A stretch of DNA of 48,692 nucleotides from an uncultured Lactobacillus sp. (GTDB lineage: Bacteria > Bacillota > Bacilli > Lactobacillales > Lactobacillaceae). Of the stretch, positions 46,927 through 48,692 are shown in pieces (within the stretch, counting starts at the first letter, position 1; the number at the start of each line of letters is the position of its first letter). Position numbers and translations under genes: made by a program. Under the pieces are notes generated by a model. The model ran no database searches. It saw nothing but the letters and a program-made list of their open reading frames with translations, and was not told the origin of the DNA. The stretch spans positions 1-48,692 of the forward strand of contig NZ_CALYQV010000007.1 in NCBI RefSeq assembly GCF_945290125.1, read 5' to 3'.

Positions 46927-48041
46927 CTTACTCTCTTCCCTTTATTGACCAAATAACTAAAACAACTCATAAATATTAGTGACCAAATCATTAATATTAG
47001 TGCACCAGTACAACAATTTAAGAAATTCAATTCGGTTGTATTAGCTACCGTTCCATTAAAAACATTAGTAATATTTAGATATGATGATGGTAGCCAAAAA
47101 AGATATTTACTAATGGTGCCAGGAAGATAAGAAATAGCATAAACTAACATCCCTATTAAAGTTGTTAAATAAACATTCTTAGTTAGTTGATTAAGAAATA
47201 AAGTCAATGATGTAGTAAATAATACAAGCAGAACAACATATACCAAAAATAATAAACAATAAGCCCATAATGGTATTGCGAAAATTTTATTAAAGTAAAA
47301 TACATTAGGATAATTTAACGTAACAAAACCATTACGCACACCCGCAAAAATATATGCAGCTACAATTTCTATTAACACAGGGATGATAGTTAAGACAATA
47401 TTGATTGTAGTTTTCCCAGAAATTTCATCTTTATTTCTATAAGGAATATTTTTCAAAAGACTGCTATGTCGTAATTTCAATATCCAAACATCATTTGAAA
47501 TAAAAAGAATATAAAGGAAAATAAGGCTTCCTAACATGGACAAAATATAAACTAAATATGTTGAAGATGCTTTAGAGTTCATCACAACTGGAATGTGATG
47601 TTGATAAAGGTATTTGTATGTAGCCAGTTTTTGGTAAAGTTCATATTTGGGCGGCACATTAAGAGTTTTAGCACCTTTATAATTATTCTTATAACCGTCA
47701 AGCATTGTCTCAATTAGATTTTCCGATCCTCTTAAATAAGTCTGTGGATCGGAAAACACTTCACCATTTTGCAAAACAGCAATATAAGCTGATTGTTTGC
47801 ATAAATTTGCATAAGTTTGTTTATAATTTTTTTGACGAAGAGAACTACCATCAAAATAATCTTCATTTACTTGTACAGATTCATAGTAGTCCCGCCACTG
47901 GCGATAGCCATCGCCAATTTTTTGAGTTTCAACTACAAAGAGGAAGAAAGTCATAGAAATTATTAATAAACAGACTAAAAGAAAGTTCTTTTTCGATTTT
48001 ATTGCAATTTTAAAATTAGCTTTAAAATAATATCGATTCAT
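46923..48041 (-). CDS. ABC-2 type permease, first gene of operon copy 2
   Basis: An intact membrane protein of about 372 residues, a clear relative of the protein at 7368-8486 with the same helix plan and many shared stretches (YKYLYQHHIP, NYPNVFYFNKI, LNQLTKNVYL). The start is taken at ATG 48041 with AAGGTGG before it. It overlaps the next permease gene by four bases, as in copy 1. With both partner genes broken it has probably lost its function. Confidence 0.8.
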   Translation of the reverse strand: MNRYYFKANFKIAIKSKKNFLLVCLLIISMTFFLFVVETQKIGDGYRQWRDYYESVQVNEDYFDGSSLRQKNYKQTYANLCKQSAYIAVLQNGEVFSDPQTYLRGSENLIETMLDGYKNNYKGAKTLNVPPKYELYQKLATYKYLYQHHIPVVMNSKASSTYLVYILSMLGSLIFLYILFISNDVWILKLRHSSLLKNIPYRNKDEISGKTTINIVLTIIPVLIEIVAAYIFAGVRNGFVTLNYPNVFYFNKIFAIPLWAYCLLFLVYVVLLVLFTTSLTLFLNQLTKNVYLTTLIGMLVYAISYLPGTISKYLFWLPSSYLNITNVFNGTVANTTELNFLNCCTGALILMIWSLIFMSCFSYLVNKGKRVR

Positions 48042-48050
48042 AATAACCAC

Positions 48051-48490
48051 CTTTTAGTATAAATACAACTAACCCGTTTGCCATTTTATTTTATGAGTCA
48101 TTATATTTAGAATTGAGTTAATATAATCCACTTTCCGATTTGTAAAAAATCTCTTAGTTATTATTCCCAAAAGCTTTGATTAGATTTATAAATTAATCTA
48201 AGGCTGCAATATGTTGCAATGGACTAAAACTTGACCAAATACATATGCCAATAGTTTTTAACATAGTTTTTTAATCTATGAATTAGCTTAACTTTCTTCA
48301 ACCTTTAAATCTAACAAAGCAGATCCTACTTTACCTATGATCTTCTAGTTTTAACTCATAATAAATATTTTAAATCTTAAGAATTATTAGTTCTTTAAAA
48401 TTTATTATTCAATTATACTCTTATAATTTAATTTTTAACTAATTTTTCAAATTCAATAATATTTTTATAATTTTGATTAAACTTAGTGCA
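48051..48490. other. Gene-free stretch upstream of ABC operon copy 2
   Basis: AT-rich DNA without a supported gene. It should hold the operon promoter, but no convincing pair of boxes was found. Confidence 0.35.
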
Positions 48491-48515
48491 CAAAAAAGCG
48501 GGCAAAAAGCCTGCT
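48491..48515 (-). terminator. Terminator downstream of the tRNA gene
   Basis: AGCGGGC (48497-48503) pairs with GCCTGCT (48509-48515, one wobble), and TTTTTT follows on the minus strand. It is suited to end the tRNA transcript. Confidence 0.8.
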
Positions 48516-48564
48516 ATATCAGCCATAATGCCTACCTAATTGTGTGCATAATTATCTTTAATAA

Positions 48565-48614
48565 ACAAAAAATAGCCTTAACTTACCAACAGAAAACATT
48601 GATATATCAAGGTT
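48565..48614 (-). terminator. Terminator-like hairpin downstream of the tRNA gene
   Basis: AGCCTT (48574-48579) pairs with AAGGTT (48609-48614, one wobble), and minus-strand TTTTTT follows. It resembles the hairpin at 41198-41246. Confidence 0.55.
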
Positions 48615-48639
48615 ATTTTACTAATTTTACTCTTCTGAA

Positions 48640-48692
48640 TGCTGACTAGAGGATTCGAACCTCCGACCTCATCATTACTAATGACGTGCTCT
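48640..48692 (-). tRNA. tRNA-Thr (anticodon AGT), 3' part
   Basis: The window ends inside this gene. The anticodon arm CGTCA-TTAGTAA-TGATG gives anticodon AGT, reading ACT (threonine). A five-base variable loop (AGGTC), the T arm GGAGG-TTCGAAT-CCTCT, an acceptor strand AGTCAGC and discriminator A follow. The D arm and 5' acceptor strand lie outside. After the discriminator comes TTC, so CCA is not encoded. It is read towards the ABC operon copy 2. Confidence 0.82.

Noticed and set aside
40002-48640. Integrated prophage or conjugative element next to the tRNA
   Set aside because: No integrase, structural phage gene, relaxase or second copy of the tRNA 3' end is visible.

Overview
The window looks like chromosomal DNA of a low-GC lactic acid bacterium, most likely Lactobacillus in the narrow sense. 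The reasons are the AT-rich composition, the many phosphotransferase (PTS) sugar systems with catabolite-response (cre) boxes, a PepO-type endopeptidase, Rgg/MutR-type regulators, a GH1 phospho-beta-glucosidase and the ABC exporter repertoire. The species cannot be fixed from the sequence alone. Most genes lie on the minus strand. Genuine plus-strand genes are the TetR fragment, two regulators (Rgg-like at 4396, LysR at 35157), the 127-residue membrane protein, the SIS protein and the MFS transporter.

Layout. 1-8500: tail of a TetR-type regulator, then an export region with a two-gene ABC-2 system, a fused ABC exporter with a DUF2087 protein facing an Rgg/MutR regulator, and a three-gene ABC-2 operon. 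8640-15100: a sugar locus in which the LacI-type regulator is intact but every structural gene is broken (two tandem DUF4874/DUF4832 genes and mannose-family PTS IIB, IIC and IID), although its promoter and cre box look intact. 15200-24300: a small membrane protein, a second fused ABC exporter, an Xre regulator with a membrane partner, an amidohydrolase plus 2-hydroxyacid dehydrogenase operon (the amidohydrolase start is frameshifted), a pepO gene with an internal stop, and a GntR/UTRA regulator with a second UTRA-like protein. 24670-35100: a SIS-domain sugar enzyme facing an intact mannose-family PTS operon (IIA-IIB-IIC-IID plus an unknown membrane protein), a GH1 enzyme preceded by a relic of a cellobiose-type IIC, a complete cellobiose-type IIC with its RpiR regulator, and a frameshifted old-yellow-enzyme gene opposite a LysR regulator. 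36300-39000: an Rgg-type regulator facing an MFS transporter, and a small membrane protein. 39000-44800: accessory-looking DNA with a 980-base gene-free stretch, a Fic protein gene flanked by inverted copies of one palindrome, and a methyltransferase plus DUF262-HNH nuclease pair. 44800-48692: a second, decaying copy of the 5.2-8.5 kb ABC operon, ending in a partial tRNA-Thr gene.

How the parts work together. The GntR/UTRA regulator, the SIS protein and the intact mannose-type PTS probably form one regulon: both control regions carry three TTGGTT boxes, two of them exactly 12 bases apart. The RpiR regulator probably controls the cellobiose-type IIC through a 14-base palindrome just upstream of its promoter. 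The methyltransferase and nuclease are spaced like a restriction-modification pair and are the best candidate for a little-described defence system.

Caution. At least ten genes carry single-base frameshifts or in-frame stops. Several frameshifts sit in short homopolymers, as errors in an unpolished long-read assembly would; four in-frame stops using all three stop codons, and the clustering in two loci, argue for real decay. The sequence alone cannot settle this for each case.
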